Assembly: GCF_000467125.1 (NCBI RefSeq) | Contig: NZ_BATJ01000015.1 | Location: 16,197 to 80,196, forward strand | DNA length: 64,000 nt | Origin: Vibrio proteolyticus NBRC 13287 | GTDB lineage: Bacteria > Pseudomonadota > Gammaproteobacteria > Enterobacterales > Vibrionaceae | Direction of reading: 5' to 3' | In this document: positions 26,340 through 35,711 of the stretch, piece after piece | Layout: the number at the start of each line of letters is the position of its first letter | How positions within the stretch are numbered: position 1 is the first letter of the stretch | The notes under the pieces: model-generated | The model's database searches: none | What the model was told of the DNA's origin: nothing | What the model saw: only the letters and a program-made list of their open reading frames with translations | Made by a program: the position numbers and the translations under genes

Positions 26340-27220
26340 CCCCCTAGCTGCTGAACCAGAAAATCTGTCAGTAAACGGACTTTGGCTGAGAGGTTACGAT
26401 TGTTGGGATACAGTGCCCAAATACCTTCGCGTTCATCACGGTATGCCATGAGCACTTCGATCAGTTCGCCGGACTCAAGATCCTCCTGGATGTAATAGTC
26501 CGGCAATTGAATCAAACCCAAACCGCGCTTGGCTGCATCACGAAGCGCAAAGCCGCTGTTACACTTTACCCGCCCCGTCACCCGAAACGAGCGTGCTTTC
26601 CCCTGATCGCGAAAACGCCAGTATTCATTGGTCCCAACCAGACACTGATGCTGAGCGAGCTCCGATAAAGTATGTGGTTCACCAAATCGATCAAGATACG
26701 AATGACTGGCACACACATGTAACTGACGGGTGGCCAGACGACGAGCGATAAAGCTGGAGTCTTCCAGACGTCCCAAACGAATGGCAACATCAATTCCCGA
26801 TTCAATCAAATCCAGTTTCTGATTCGTTAAGATAAGTTCGAGATCAACCTGAGGATGCAACTCAAGAAACTGATTAAGAAGCGGTGCCAGATGCAGCTCA
26901 CCATAGGTGACCGGGGCGGTGACTTTGAGCAGTCCCTTCGGCGTGGACTGCATCTGCGTGACGGCCAACTCAGCCAGTTCCAACCCCTCAACCAGATGTT
27001 TGCACTGATGAAAATACAGCTGACCAGCTTCGGTCATGGTGACTTTTCGTGTCGTGCGATTCAGCAGTTTGACCGCCAGACGCTCCTCAAGAGCGGACAC
27101 TCGTCGACTGATCTGAGCAACCGACGTGTTCAGTTTTTTCGCCGCTCCTGTGAAGCTGTGTGTTTGCGCGACTGCGACAAACTCACTCACGCCTTCCCAA
27201 CTAGCCATTGAATCTTTCAC
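26336..27220 (-). CDS. LysR-family regulator, divergent from frmA
   Basis: 294 residues with N-terminal winged helix-turn-helix (HSFTGAAKKLNTSVAQISRR, then LLNRTTRKVTMTEAGQ) and the usual effector-binding domain with GLELAELAVTQMQSTPKGLL and LGRLEDSSFIARRLA. It faces frmA across 162 bp and is the best candidate regulator of the formaldehyde operon. It is not FrmR, which controls frmRAB in E. coli. Confidence 0.92.
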   Translation of the reverse strand: MKDSMASWEGVSEFVAVAQTHSFTGAAKKLNTSVAQISRRVSALEERLAVKLLNRTTRKVTMTEAGQLYFHQCKHLVEGLELAELAVTQMQSTPKGLLKVTAPVTYGELHLAPLLNQFLELHPQVDLELILTNQKLDLIESGIDVAIRLGRLEDSSFIARRLATRQLHVCASHSYLDRFGEPHTLSELAQHQCLVGTNEYWRFRDQGKARSFRVTGRVKCNSGFALRDAAKRGLGLIQLPDYYIQEDLESGELIEVLMAYRDEREGIWALYPNNRNLSAKVRLLTDFLVQQLGG

Positions 27221-27382
27221 CTCTTAATTATTACAAATACGTAAAAATCATTTTCAATTTACACCAATTATCTTCCTTTTTGAAACGTCTATACTCTTGG
27301 GTATTCCAACTTCATGACGCTGTAGCCTCCCATCTTCAGCGCTATGATTAGCCCCTACTGATTAAATAAAAAGGAAACTCGA

Positions 27383-28531
27383 ATGGCTCTTGAACTCAAA
27401 CCCGGCCAAACCTCGATTAAGTCTAAAGCAGCTGTTGCATGGGCTGCTGGCGAACCTCTGAAAATGGAAGAGGTCGACGTACAACTGCCAAAGGCAGGTG
27501 AAGTACTGGTGCGCATCATTGCAACCGGTGTGTGTCATACCGATGCGTTTACCCTGTCTGGCGATGATCCAGAAGGGATCTTCCCGGCAATTCTTGGTCA
27601 TGAAGGAGGCGGTATCGTCGAAATGGTTGGCGAGGGCGTTACCAGCGTGTCGGTCGGCGATCACGTGATCCCACTTTACACCGCGGAATGTGGCGAGTGT
27701 AAGTTTTGTAAATCCGGTAAAACGAATCTGTGTCAGGCAGTACGTGAAACTCAAGGTAAAGGTCTGATGCCAGATGGCACATCACGCTTTTCCATTAACG
27801 GCGAAACCATCTATCACTACATGGGGTGTTCTACATTCTCGGAGTACACCGTATTGCCCGAAATTTCACTGGCAAAAGTGAACAAAACCGCTCCACTTGA
27901 GGAGGTGTGCCTGCTCGGCTGTGGTGTCACAACGGGTATGGGAGCCGTACTCAACACCGCCAAAGTGGAACAAGGTGCCACCGTGGCAATCTTCGGTCTG
28001 GGCGGAATTGGTCTGTCAGCCATCATTGGTGCACGTATGGCGGGTGCTTCACGCATCATCGGTATCGACATCAATGAAAGCAAATTTGATTTAGCCAAAC
28101 AGTTGGGCGCCACAGACGTGATCAACCCACAGACATTTGACAAGCCGATCCAGGAAGTGATCGTTGAAATAACGGATGGTGGCGTGGATTATTCGTTCGA
28201 GTGTATCGGTAACGTCAATGTGATGCGTCAGGCGCTGGAGTGCTGTCATAAGGGCTGGGGGGAATCCGTCATTATTGGCGTGGCTGGCGCCGGTCAGGAG
28301 ATCTCAACACGTCCGTTCCAGCTGGTCACCGGACGTGTATGGCGCGGTAGTGCCTTTGGTGGAGTAAAAGGACGCTCTGAGTTGCCTGAGATTGTCGAGC
28401 GTTACCTGGCGGGTGAGTTTGGCTTGCAAGAGTTCATCACCCACACTATGGGGCTGGAAGACATTAACCAAGCTTTTGAGCTGATGTATGAAGGCAAAAG
28501 TATCCGTAGCGTTATCCATATGGACAAATAA
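27383..28531 (+). CDS. frmA: S-(hydroxymethyl)glutathione dehydrogenase (class III alcohol dehydrogenase)
   Basis: 382 residues. Oxidises the adduct of formaldehyde and glutathione to S-formylglutathione with NAD+; the same family reduces S-nitrosoglutathione. Catalytic-zinc ligands Cys51 and His73 (GVCHTDAFT, LGHEGGGIV), structural-zinc Cys103, 106, 109 and 117, and Rossmann FGLGGIGLSAI are visible. Strong ribosome-binding site AAAAGGAAA. The product is hydrolysed by fghA, 60 bp downstream and separated by a perfect hairpin that could reduce read-through. Confidence 0.97.
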   Translation: MALELKPGQTSIKSKAAVAWAAGEPLKMEEVDVQLPKAGEVLVRIIATGVCHTDAFTLSGDDPEGIFPAILGHEGGGIVEMVGEGVTSVSVGDHVIPLYTAECGECKFCKSGKTNLCQAVRETQGKGLMPDGTSRFSINGETIYHYMGCSTFSEYTVLPEISLAKVNKTAPLEEVCLLGCGVTTGMGAVLNTAKVEQGATVAIFGLGGIGLSAIIGARMAGASRIIGIDINESKFDLAKQLGATDVINPQTFDKPIQEVIVEITDGGVDYSFECIGNVNVMRQALECCHKGWGESVIIGVAGAGQEISTRPFQLVTGRVWRGSAFGGVKGRSELPEIVERYLAGEFGLQEFITHTMGLEDINQAFELMYEGKSIRSVIHMDK

Positions 28532-28544
28532 GCGCACCACCCAC

Positions 28545-28566
28545 GTGCCGCCTCGTCAGGCGGCAC
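28545..28566 (+). terminator. Perfect hairpin between frmA and fghA
   Basis: GTGCCGCCT/AGGCGGCAC, 9-bp perfect stem with a CGTC loop, followed by CGTTTTACC. The T-run is short, so it is more likely a partial terminator or mRNA-stabilising hairpin than a full stop. Confidence 0.6.
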
Positions 28567-28590
28567 CGTTTTACCAGAAAGGGGATACCA

Positions 28591-29433
28591 ATGACGCTAG
28601 AAAATATCAGTCAGGCGAAAGTTTTCGGTGGCTGGCACAAACAGTATTCATTTGAGTCCAATACGCTCAAAGGCCGCACTCGCTTCGCGATTTTCCTCCC
28701 GCCCAACGCCACGCAGGCAAATCCGGTTCCGGTCTTGTACTGGTTGTCTGGCCTTACCTGTACCGACGAAAATTTCATGCAAAAAGCCGGCGCGTTCCAT
28801 ATGGCCGCAGAGCTGGGAGTTGCGATTGTCGCCCCCGACACCAGCCCGCGGGGTGACAAGGTCGCCGATGACGACAATTACGATCTGGGCCAAGGGGCGG
28901 GTTTCTATCTTAACGCGACGGAGATGCCTTGGGCGAAGCACTACCAGATGTATGACTTTATTACCCAGGAATTGCCTGCGATCATAGAGCAAAATTTCCC
29001 AGTTACCGATGTGAAATCCATTTCAGGACACAGTATGGGCGGACATGGCGCGCTTACCATTGGCCTGAAAAATCCGCATCAATACCGCAGTATTTCTGCG
29101 TTCAGTCCAATCAGTAACCCAATGGCCTGCCCATGGGGACAAAAGGCGTTCAGTCACTATCTGGGCAGTGACTCCGAAAGCTGGAAGGAGTACGACGCCA
29201 GCGAACTGCTCCGCCAGACCAAATCACCGTTGCCTATTTTGGTAGACCAGGGTGACGCCGATGGATTTCTGGTTGAGCAACTCAAACCGCAGAGTCTGAT
29301 TGACGCCGCTGCAGTACATCACTCCGCGTTGAAGTTACGTATGCAGCCTGGCTATGACCATAGCTATTATTTCATCTCGACCTTTATTGGTGATCATCTC
29401 AACTTTCACGCGCGCTACCTGTTTGCGGAATAA
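28591..29433 (+). CDS. fghA: S-formylglutathione hydrolase
   Basis: 280 residues, esterase-D type alpha/beta hydrolase. It releases formate and glutathione from S-formylglutathione, the second step of formaldehyde detoxification. Catalytic triad visible: Ser148 in ISGHSMGGHG, Asp224 in DQGDADGFL, His257 in PGYDHSYYF. Ribosome-binding site GAAAGGGG precedes ATG 28591. Co-directional with frmA. Confidence 0.96.
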   Translation: MTLENISQAKVFGGWHKQYSFESNTLKGRTRFAIFLPPNATQANPVPVLYWLSGLTCTDENFMQKAGAFHMAAELGVAIVAPDTSPRGDKVADDDNYDLGQGAGFYLNATEMPWAKHYQMYDFITQELPAIIEQNFPVTDVKSISGHSMGGHGALTIGLKNPHQYRSISAFSPISNPMACPWGQKAFSHYLGSDSESWKEYDASELLRQTKSPLPILVDQGDADGFLVEQLKPQSLIDAAAVHHSALKLRMQPGYDHSYYFISTFIGDHLNFHARYLFAE

Positions 29434-29437
29434 ACGA

Positions 29438-29462
29438 AAACGAGCCAAATGGCTCGTTTTTC
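29438..29462. terminator. Bidirectional terminator between fghA and pgaD
   Basis: AAACGAGCC/GGCTCGTTT stem with AAAT loop, T-run on the plus strand and A-run on the other side, so it can serve both fghA and the convergent pga operon. Confidence 0.85.
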
Positions 29463-29465
29463 TTA

Positions 29466-29813
29466 TCAGTCGTGCTTTTTAAACCGTGACTCCAAACTCC
29501 ATAACAATCGTTTCAGTTTCGACCAGAAATGGAACAACAGAATGATCCCAAGCAGCATAATGGCGACCGACAGTAAGATGTCACTCAGATTCATCCCAAA
29601 TAAAAGCCCCCCTTCACGATCCGGATAAAGCCATTCATGCAGCAACGGATGGAGCAGTAAAAAACTCCAGCAAAGCCAAGTCAGCGTATTGATCAACGAG
29701 TCCCGCACTTTTATACGAAAACGGCGTTTTTCTTTGTTATTGATGATGTAGAGCCGGTTTTGGTTGTGAAAATGAAGCTTTCGCTCTTTGTCACTCATCT
29801 GCGTCCTATCCAT
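29466..29813 (-). CDS. pgaD: PgaD, accessory subunit of poly-N-acetylglucosamine synthase
   Basis: 115 residues with two membrane segments (about 40-62, LINTLTWLCWSFLLLHPLLH, and 74-97, LSDILLSVAIMLLGIILLF). Small two-TM protein after pgaC is the defining layout; PgaD assembles with PgaC and in E. coli mediates c-di-GMP activation. The start overlaps pgaC by 8 bases; a second ATG at 29798 (MSDKERK) is possible. Slightly shorter than E. coli PgaD (137). Confidence 0.85.
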   Translation of the reverse strand: MDRTQMSDKERKLHFHNQNRLYIINNKEKRRFRIKVRDSLINTLTWLCWSFLLLHPLLHEWLYPDREGGLLFGMNLSDILLSVAIMLLGIILLFHFWSKLKRLLWSLESRFKKHD

Positions 29814-31089
29814 CGCGGAAACTCTCCCCCCGATCCGGGCTGTCCCATACGGCTTTCTGACCGCGTTTACGTAAAATCGCTTTCGGTACTGCCACGACCA
29901 CCGTCACGACATTCAGCATCCAATACACCAGCGGATACCAGATGCACCATAAGAAATTGCGAAACAAATTGGAGTCGTAATTCCGGTCAATCATGATGCT
30001 GACCGAGAACTGCAGCAGACACACGAAGATCAATGCCAGTCCGGACCATTCAAAGGTCAACAAATCCATCGCTTTGACATTTTCATCAATGGAATAGGCA
30101 TCAAACAAGTGCAATGCCGTCGTCGTCACCACCGAGTAACTCCATAAAACACTGATCATGTATTCAAACAACAGCGGCCAAAAATGCGTTTGGCCACGAT
30201 AGAGGGCCGGTAAGCCATATCGCAAAAACACTTCCGCCCCCCCCTGCGCCCAGCGTAGGCGCTGTTTGTACAGGCCACGCAGCGTTTCTGGCATCAACAC
30301 CCAGCAACGCGCCAACGGTTCATAATGGATCAGCCAGTTTCGCATTTGCAGCTTCCAGCTAACGTCGATATCTTCGGTGATCATATCGGTGCTCCAACCA
30401 CCAATATCGACAATGGCCTGCTTGCGGAATGCCACAATCACCCCTGAGACGGTAAACACGGTGCCGTAAATGCGTTGCGCGCGTTTGATCAGACCTATGA
30501 TCGACGAGAACTCACCTGTCTGTAGTTTGCCGATAATGGTGGAGCGCGTTCGTACCCGGGGGTTGCCCGTGACGGCCCCCAGCTTGCGACTATGGAGGAA
30601 ACGCTGAACCATCCAACGCGCAGCCTGAGGATCCAGCAATGCATCACCGTCAATGCAAAGTAAAAACTCACCGCTGGTGTGCTCAAGGCCGTGATTGAGT
30701 GCCGACGCCTTTCCGCCATTGTCCTGATGTACCACGACGAGACGTGGATCAGACAGCGCTAATTCGTCGAGCCGCGCTGCCGTGTCATCTTTACTGCCGT
30801 CATTGATTGCCACCACCTCAAAGTTGGGGTAATCAAGTCTCAGCGCCTGACCAATGGTTTCATTGACGTTAGCGCCTTCGTTATAACATGGCACCATCAC
30901 TGACACTTTGGGGTAGTGAGGCAACTGCAACGGCCCTTGTTTCGCGACCTTAAGCTGCGCCCGCTCCCAGTGAAAGTAGTAATACACACCGCCACAGGTC
31001 CAGACCAAAGCCATAATGCACGGATAGAGATAGACAAAATAACTCAGCCACAACAGGAACTGGTGATAGTTGTCCATACCAGCACTCAT
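29806..31089 (-). CDS. pgaC: Poly-beta-1,6-N-acetylglucosamine synthase (GT2)
   Basis: 427 residues. Family 2 glycosyltransferase in the inner membrane that polymerises UDP-GlcNAc. N-terminal membrane segments (residues 8-38), catalytic motifs DGS (97-99), DGD (147-149), TED (238-240) and QRLRW (276-280), then two or three C-terminal membrane segments. Overlaps pgaB by 4 bases and pgaD by 8, consistent with a tightly coupled operon. Confidence 0.97.
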   Translation of the reverse strand: MSAGMDNYHQFLLWLSYFVYLYPCIMALVWTCGGVYYYFHWERAQLKVAKQGPLQLPHYPKVSVMVPCYNEGANVNETIGQALRLDYPNFEVVAINDGSKDDTAARLDELALSDPRLVVVHQDNGGKASALNHGLEHTSGEFLLCIDGDALLDPQAARWMVQRFLHSRKLGAVTGNPRVRTRSTIIGKLQTGEFSSIIGLIKRAQRIYGTVFTVSGVIVAFRKQAIVDIGGWSTDMITEDIDVSWKLQMRNWLIHYEPLARCWVLMPETLRGLYKQRLRWAQGGAEVFLRYGLPALYRGQTHFWPLLFEYMISVLWSYSVVTTTALHLFDAYSIDENVKAMDLLTFEWSGLALIFVCLLQFSVSIMIDRNYDSNLFRNFLWCIWYPLVYWMLNVVTVVVAVPKAILRKRGQKAVWDSPDRGESFRDG

Positions 31090-33152
31090 TTCGCCCCCTC
31101 CATCTTGCCCGAGTTGGAGAATACCGGACGCAACACCTTGAGATCCGGCTGTGCGCTAATGAAATCATCCGGATAGTACCCGTAGTGTTGAATGCCTTCT
31201 TGCGCGATGATTTTCATCTGCTGTGCCAGCTCTTCTGACGACAGCGGTTTACCAGTGCGCCAGTTGCGGGCCTGAAGCTCAAACACCAGCTTGTCGGCCG
31301 GAACACTTTGCAATGACAGCTTTGCAATATTGCGCAGCCAGGCCATCGGCTGCTCTGCCTGTTCCATATAGGGCATCGCCATTACTGCGGTGTAATCGTA
31401 CGCCTGGCCAAACGCAGACATACTTTGCGCAAACCACGCTTCACTGGCTGGGTTAAGCACTGCTTCTGCGTAGATATTGCGCGCCAGCATCATAGGGGAA
31501 CCGCTGCCAGACGCGTACTGACGGGCGTTTTCTGCTAAATCCAGCGTAAAATCAATCAGGTATTGTGTCTTGTGCTGAGTCCAACTGGCCATTTGCTCGC
31601 CATCCTCTCGGATTGCAGTCACATTAGGGTTTAACCCCCAACGGCGATACTGTTGCAAAGCGGCCGGAGACGCATCTTCGAAATCCGTCAGGAAAGCATC
31701 ATCATGGAACAAGATGCCAGCAAACTTGCCGTATGCCCCCAGTTCACGGTATATCTGCCGAATCGCATTACGATTTTTCACTGAGAAAGGCGATAAACGC
31801 AGATAACGCCCTTTATCTGGCGCACCGAAGCGCACATCGGTGACGTACTGGTAATTTGGTCCCAGATCAAAGCCAAGTACTGGCATCCAGGCAAACACTT
31901 TGACGCCAGCACGGGTTTTCAACTGCCAGGCGACCCGGTTAAACAGATCCGCTCTGACTGGCAGATAACTGTTCTGAAAGTAGAGTGCATCCGCCACGCC
32001 GTCACCATCCGGATCCGCAAATGCCTGCAAGTAGACCGTATTAATCCCCGCCCCTTTGATCCGCTCAATCAGGATATCCAGATTGCGATTCATCTCGGCC
32101 GGATCGTCTGAATAGACGTAATCAAGATCCACATGCACAATGCGTTCGGAGCCTTCAAATTGGGGCTCTCCGGAGAGAATTTCATCCAGTCGGTCCAGGT
32201 TAATCTCTTGCTCGATCAGATAACGTTTCACATTGCGGCCAGACTCATGCACCGAATTCACACCTTCATCCAATGACAAGGCGTATGTCATACCGACTTT
32301 ATCCGCCACTTCCAGCGCCGCCAGATTGTACGCACCATACGGCCAGACCATGATTCGGGGTGGACGGATACCGTGTTTCACCATTTGGTCCCGGCTCTGC
32401 TCGAAGTCGCTCAGCAAACGCTGTTTGTACTGGGTCAGAGTTTCGTAGCGGCCTTGCTTGGGATCATAAGCTGGTGAGGTCACTGCCGGCTCTTCATTCC
32501 CGAATGAGTTAGCGTAAATACCGTAATGCGAATTGTAGGTATGCGAAGCAATCTCAATCAGTCCGGAGTCCTGCATCTCTTTGATCTGTTCCCAGTTGAG
32601 AAAGCGCTTTTGTGAGATCATCAGCTTGCCATACGGCACCATGCTATTCGCAGAAGGTTCCAGCCAGTGACCGACTATCGCCATCACCGCCGGGAAGTTG
32701 TACAACTTGAGAAGCGGATACACGGTGTAGTAGAAGCTGGCGTAGCCATCATCAAAAGTCAGCAGTACAGCTTTGTCAGGTAACGGGGCTTTACCAGTTT
32801 GAGCATCAATGATTTGTTGGAAGCTGACCGGGTGATATCCCTGTTGTTTAAGCCAGTTAAAGTGCTCCACCAATCGGTCGCGGGTCAGCGTGTCCGGAAA
32901 AATCTTGGCATCCGGCGTTAAGCGTAGATCAATGAAATCGTGATAACACAACGCAACGTACGATAAGTCATCCCTTGGCGCACTGCGCAAAGGACGGGGC
33001 ACCAGTTGGTTGAAGTGATGAATAGTACGGGTATTGTCCAGTTCACTCACTGTCATGTTTGCAATCGATGGTGTGATGCTGGAATCGGCCGCCTTAGTAC
33101 TGGCAACAGACAGTACGGCGATGATCAGAATGATGATTTGTGACATATTCAT
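31086..33152 (-). CDS. pgaB: Poly-N-acetylglucosamine N-deacetylase PgaB
   Basis: 688 residues. Partially deacetylates the polymer in the periplasm before export. N-terminal polysaccharide-deacetylase domain with catalytic HD in ALCYHDFIDLR (His71-Asp72), TFDDGY at 132-137 and a metal-type SHTYNSHYG; the C-terminal half is the PgaB glycoside-hydrolase-like domain (VHVDLDYVYSDD, VFAWMPVLGF). The signal peptide (MNMSQIIILIIAVLSVASTK) has no lipobox cysteine, unlike E. coli PgaB, so this version is probably not lipidated. Overlaps pgaA by 4 bases. Confidence 0.96.
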   Translation of the reverse strand: MNMSQIIILIIAVLSVASTKAADSSITPSIANMTVSELDNTRTIHHFNQLVPRPLRSAPRDDLSYVALCYHDFIDLRLTPDAKIFPDTLTRDRLVEHFNWLKQQGYHPVSFQQIIDAQTGKAPLPDKAVLLTFDDGYASFYYTVYPLLKLYNFPAVMAIVGHWLEPSANSMVPYGKLMISQKRFLNWEQIKEMQDSGLIEIASHTYNSHYGIYANSFGNEEPAVTSPAYDPKQGRYETLTQYKQRLLSDFEQSRDQMVKHGIRPPRIMVWPYGAYNLAALEVADKVGMTYALSLDEGVNSVHESGRNVKRYLIEQEINLDRLDEILSGEPQFEGSERIVHVDLDYVYSDDPAEMNRNLDILIERIKGAGINTVYLQAFADPDGDGVADALYFQNSYLPVRADLFNRVAWQLKTRAGVKVFAWMPVLGFDLGPNYQYVTDVRFGAPDKGRYLRLSPFSVKNRNAIRQIYRELGAYGKFAGILFHDDAFLTDFEDASPAALQQYRRWGLNPNVTAIREDGEQMASWTQHKTQYLIDFTLDLAENARQYASGSGSPMMLARNIYAEAVLNPASEAWFAQSMSAFGQAYDYTAVMAMPYMEQAEQPMAWLRNIAKLSLQSVPADKLVFELQARNWRTGKPLSSEELAQQMKIIAQEGIQHYGYYPDDFISAQPDLKVLRPVFSNSGKMEGAK

Positions 33153-35539
33153 GGTGCAAAACTCACAACAAAATTAACGAACAGGTAGTCGTTATACTCC
33201 CCGTCTCCATCATAAAAGGCTTTACTGCGTCCGGCGCCGTAGGCGAAGGTAGCCCGATGGGATACCTGCCAGGACTGCTGATAATTGACGTCCCAGTTCC
33301 ACTCACTGCCATAACTCTGTTGCCAGTAAGGCCCCGTCGACAGCACCAGTTGATGATCTAGGCTCAATTGATCCGCCAGACGCTGATGGTAGATTTGCGT
33401 CAGGCTCAGCGACGCATAACGATCTTCAAGCGGGTTGAAATACTCGGCCTGCGGGATATCCTCGTTGCGTGACTGACCGAGGTACAACGCACTGCGCAGA
33501 CGGTAGACGTCATTGCGATACAGCTCCCCATCCAACCAGGTCAGCGCGGTATAACGTTGGTTGTCATCGGTAAAATCGGCGTAAGCGAAAGAGGCGCCCC
33601 ACAACAATGCATCGGACCAGCGATAACGCACACTGCCGATGACATCATCCACGTAAGTGTCGTTTTTGAGTGCGCGTAACGGAGTGTCGGCCGAGTTGTT
33701 GCGGTAACTGAGCGAAAAAGACCAGTGATCAGAGCCACGATAGTCACCTTTAAGCCAGAAATAGCTTTTCTCATTCAGCTTCGCGCCCTGACCAAGCTCT
33801 GTTGTCAATGTCAATGGATAGCTCACCCATTCGCCACCCAGCCCAAAGTACCGGGCATAAAGATCACGTTGGTCAAACATACCGAAGCTCTGTTGGTCAT
33901 GTACAAACAGGCGCGCCCCTCCGAGTGCCCGTTGACTGTACAAATAGGCATCGTAACGCCAATCTTTGGAGGCGTTGATGGTGGCACCATCAGAGCGACC
34001 ATGGCGAAACTCCCCCTGAATATATGCCGCTTCTTTTTGGTCAATAACTCGATTAATTTGCCGCGTCTCCATACGTGGATATCGCTGATTGACCGCGTCA
34101 CGCTGTTCTGAGACTTGATCCCAGGCACCACGCTCGGCGTTCGCCATTAACGTCGCCTTATCGACCAAAGCATGGTTTTCCTCCGCCAGCAGGGCTCGGG
34201 CCTGTTGATAATACGCAATGGCCTTGTCCTGATTGCCGCGCCAGTTCTCAAAATCGCCCATCGTCAGGATGAGGTAAGGGTTGCCGGGTGCTTGCGCATA
34301 CAGCTGGTCAAGCAGCTTCTCCGATGTCTGCATATCACCACGAGCCGCGTAATGCATCGCGTTCAGCAGTTGCAGGTTCTGATAGTTGTCGTTGGTCAAC
34401 CGGACGCTGCCGGTGTAGTCCCAGCGGGTAGCAGGTGTTGAAGCAATGGCTTGCTTCAGGACAGCGTTCGCGGCATCAAACTGTTCGCTGTCCATATAGC
34501 TGTTGTACAGCTTGGTTTTTAGTTCTGAGTCGGATGGTGCTTTTTCGTAAGCCATCGCATACACCTTTGATGCCGCTTCAGGCCTGTCCGTCGCCAACCA
34601 GTAGTCAGCCAGAGTTAAGCGTGCATAATTCGGCAAATCCGGTAACGGCTCCATGTATCGCGCCACAGGCTCTGCCTGCTGATAATCTTCGAGTGCAACC
34701 AAGGCCGTCAGCAGATCGTAAGTTACCGGTCGATAGAGCGGGTGCAGCGGTGGGATTTGTTCACGCAGGCGCTGCAAACTCTGAGCACTTCGACTTAAAG
34801 CCTGGTCAGACTGAGCCCGTCGGCCGTTTTTCAGTTGCGTTGTCGCCGCATAGTAGTCAAACCACAACTGATCCACCGGGCCAAACCAATCGGGATGAGA
34901 ATTCAGCAAATCTGATACGGCGGGAGCAGCACCCAATCTGAGCGCCGCCTTATAAAATGCGATGCCGACCTCGCGATTGTCAGGTTCAGCCTGATACCAG
35001 CGCTGGAGCGCAAATACTTCGCCGACCTGATCATCCAACGCCCGTGCGATGTACACTTGGGTCTGATAAAAATGGCCATCATGTACGAAGTGACGCTGGT
35101 AATAATTAAAGGCACGGCGTGACTCCGTTAAATCGTTGCGCTCTGCACTGACCAAAGCCAGCCCCAACCACCCCTCACGGTTGGCGGGTTCGATCTGAGT
35201 GAGTTGCGAATAAAACGTCTGAGCACGCTGCAACTCCCCTTGATTACGGAACGCCTTCGCCAGTATCTCCAGCGATTGCGGACTGAGTGAGTTTGCGGAA
35301 CAGGAACCACAAGCACTGAGCGCAAACTGAAGCTGGCCATCCCAGGAGTCAATCGCAATCAAATCATTCAGTACTTTATGATCTAAAGTTTGACGATAAA
35401 GGGATGACAATCCCTCTAATGCATTATTGACATCTCCATTCCTAGCCTTAAAAACATAGTTTTCCCTGAGTTGATTTATATCGGTATTGGCATAACAGGT
35501 GCTGGCTGCCAAACCAACAATTAGAGTTAAAGCTCTCAT
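33149..35539 (-). CDS. pgaA: Poly-N-acetylglucosamine outer-membrane export porin PgaA
   Basis: About 796 residues. Signal peptide MRALTLIVGLAASTCYA, then TPR-type helical repeats through about residue 500 (for example PANREGWLGLALVSAERNDL), then a C-terminal beta-barrel with alternating strands ending in FVNFVVSFAP (terminal aromatic-rich strand). It passes the deacetylated polymer through the outer membrane. I prefer ATG 35539, which has GGA at the right distance; ATG 35548 would add three residues with no usable ribosome-binding site. First gene of pgaABCD. Confidence 0.95.
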   Translation of the reverse strand: MRALTLIVGLAASTCYANTDINQLRENYVFKARNGDVNNALEGLSSLYRQTLDHKVLNDLIAIDSWDGQLQFALSACGSCSANSLSPQSLEILAKAFRNQGELQRAQTFYSQLTQIEPANREGWLGLALVSAERNDLTESRRAFNYYQRHFVHDGHFYQTQVYIARALDDQVGEVFALQRWYQAEPDNREVGIAFYKAALRLGAAPAVSDLLNSHPDWFGPVDQLWFDYYAATTQLKNGRRAQSDQALSRSAQSLQRLREQIPPLHPLYRPVTYDLLTALVALEDYQQAEPVARYMEPLPDLPNYARLTLADYWLATDRPEAASKVYAMAYEKAPSDSELKTKLYNSYMDSEQFDAANAVLKQAIASTPATRWDYTGSVRLTNDNYQNLQLLNAMHYAARGDMQTSEKLLDQLYAQAPGNPYLILTMGDFENWRGNQDKAIAYYQQARALLAEENHALVDKATLMANAERGAWDQVSEQRDAVNQRYPRMETRQINRVIDQKEAAYIQGEFRHGRSDGATINASKDWRYDAYLYSQRALGGARLFVHDQQSFGMFDQRDLYARYFGLGGEWVSYPLTLTTELGQGAKLNEKSYFWLKGDYRGSDHWSFSLSYRNNSADTPLRALKNDTYVDDVIGSVRYRWSDALLWGASFAYADFTDDNQRYTALTWLDGELYRNDVYRLRSALYLGQSRNEDIPQAEYFNPLEDRYASLSLTQIYHQRLADQLSLDHQLVLSTGPYWQQSYGSEWNWDVNYQQSWQVSHRATFAYGAGRSKAFYDGDGEYNDYLFVNFVVSFAP

Positions 35540-35711
35540 TTGTTCCATCTCTTAAAAAAGATCGACAGCAAGCCACCAATATCATTTATTTGATTCATGG
35601 CTTTTTTTTATAGTTTTAAATTATAATTTTTCGTAGGACTTAAGATTAAATCCCTGTGGAGACAATCCCTAGTTGATTAATATAAGTAAAACTTATACTC
35701 ATCATTTTTAT

